Of a DNA stretch of 64,000 nt, positions 63,318 to 64,000 are shown piece by piece. The notes beneath the pieces were generated by a model that did not search any database, was not told where the DNA came from, and was given only the letters and a program-made list of their open reading frames with translations. The stretch comes from Bryobacterales bacterium F-183. GTDB taxonomy: Bacteria; Acidobacteriota; Terriglobia; Bryobacterales; Bryobacteraceae. A program made the position numbers and the translations under genes. The stretch lies in NCBI GenBank assembly GCA_016865505.2, contig AP025252.1, positions 5,974,137 through 6,038,136 on the forward strand, given 5' to 3'. Each line of letters begins with the position of its first letter. Position 1 is the first letter of the stretch.

Positions 63318-64000
63318 ATGGCCGGTTATAACGACGAACTGGATTCCCTGGTACATGAACTGAACCGGCAGGCGGCGGCGCCGGCAGTGTCTTCTGCTGC
63401 GGCCAAGGGCAACGAGGCGGGCAGGCTGGAGCAGCCTCGGTTGGCAGAGATCCTACGGCAGTCCGTGGCCAATGGCGCGTCGGACATCCTGCTGGTGCCT
63501 GGGGCTCCGGTAGCGGAGCGGGTTCAGGGTAGTATCCGCATGCAGAGCGGCGGCGACTTGCTGACGGATTCCGACGTACGCGGGATGGTGATGCCGCTGC
63601 TCAACCCGGCCGACCTGAAGCGCCTGCGCGACACTCTGAGCGCCGATTTTGCCTTTCAATCGTTGACCGGGCGGCGATTTCGCGTCAACGTCCACCATCA
63701 GCGGCAGACGCTGGCGGCGGCGATCCGGCTATTGCCTCGCGATGTCCCACGGCTGACGGATTTGGATCTGCCTCCGGCCTTACAGCAGGTGGCGGCGCTG
63801 CGTCGAGGACTGGTGCTGGTGGCGGGTCCTACAGGTGCGGGCAAGAGTTCGACCTTGGCGGCATTGGTAGAAGAGATCAATCGGAGCCGAGCTTGCCACA
63901 TTGTGACGGTGGAAGACCCGGTCGAGTTTGTACACAGCAACCGGATGGCGCTGGTGGAGCAGATCGAAGTGGGGATCGATACGCCGGGATTCAACGACTG
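63318..64000 (+). CDS. PilT-like type IV pilus retraction ATPase (3' end outside window)
   Basis: The first 227 residues are visible from ATG 63318. A linker of about 40 residues precedes the PilT/GspE N-terminal domain (LAEILRQSVANGASDILL, SADFAFQSLTGRRFRVNVH). The Walker A motif GPTGAGKSST and the following HIVTVEDPVEF (Asp box) are intact, and EQIEVGIDTPGF aligns with the EVG-D-T-x-x-F stretch of PilT. It hydrolyses ATP to depolymerise pili. The truncation is only from the window edge. PilU or a PilT paralog is also possible. Confidence 0.85.
   Translation, partial: MAGYNDELDSLVHELNRQAAAPAVSSAAAKGNEAGRLEQPRLAEILRQSVANGASDILLVPGAPVAERVQGSIRMQSGGDLLTDSDVRGMVMPLLNPADLKRLRDTLSADFAFQSLTGRRFRVNVHHQRQTLAAAIRLLPRDVPRLTDLDLPPALQQVAALRRGLVLVAGPTGAGKSSTLAALVEEINRSRACHIVTVEDPVEFVHSNRMALVEQIEVGIDTPGFND

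Overview
The window looks like a chromosomal segment of an Acidobacteriota bacterium, probably of the Bryobacter/Solibacter type. I infer this from the gene content and not from any marker search: three very large Oar-like TonB-dependent receptors, planctomycete/acidobacterium-type DUF1549/DUF1553 and DUF1501 proteins, CRTAC1-like FG-GAP/ASPIC proteins, a PEP-CTERM protein, a NIPSNAP protein, Tat-exported sugar-acid enzymes and high GC throughout. There is no rRNA operon, CRISPR array, insertion sequence or phage structural gene.

Layout. 1-1094 is a junction: the 3' part of a Ser/Thr kinase-TIR fusion gene in visibly AT-richer DNA, followed by an orphan 3' end of pyruvate phosphate dikinase and its terminator. 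1201-16143 holds an MscS channel behind a twin-dyad operator-like site, two tandem paralogous giant secreted beta-propeller/BACON proteins with C-terminal triple repeats, a cytochrome-PQQ dehydrogenase, small secreted proteins (one of only 56 residues), a PEP-CTERM protein and the first TonB receptor. 16362-20256 is a minus-strand translation/transcription operon: promoter, tRNA-Thr, tuf, tRNA-Trp, secE, nusG, rplK, then rpmI and rplT where rplA-rplJ-rplL would normally follow.

20270-28396 has a TPR protein, a LuxR-type regulator, two metallo-beta-lactamase-fold paralogs (one with a ruined metal site), a polytopic membrane protein and a BBP2-type porin. 28451-40305 holds a three-gene operon (cytochrome/DUF1549/DUF1553, DUF1501, TPR/FG-GAP/ASPIC) running tail to tail into a TonB receptor/CRTAC1 pair. 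40418-53188 is an oxidation and sugar district: aldehyde dehydrogenase with DUF779, cytochrome-fused PQQ sugar dehydrogenase, an operon of PVC-type haem protein, DgoD-like dehydratase and CadC-like regulator, a lipoprotein aldose 1-epimerase and an S9 hydrolase. 53185-64000 has a methyltransferase, a PAP2/LssY_C gene pair, a NarL-type two-component system, a LacI regulator, NIPSNAP, the third TonB receptor and the start of a PilT-like ATPase.

Taken together the genes suggest a soil or sediment heterotroph that takes up carbohydrate or polymer fragments through TonB receptors and oxidises them outside the cytoplasm with PQQ and c-type haem enzymes. The best candidates for undescribed biology are the kinase-TIR fusion at the left edge, the DUF1549/DUF1553-DUF1501-CRTAC1 operon, the paired repeat proteins and the several unassigned dyads and hairpins. 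Genes are densely packed: three convergent pairs overlap by exactly four bases through their stop codons.
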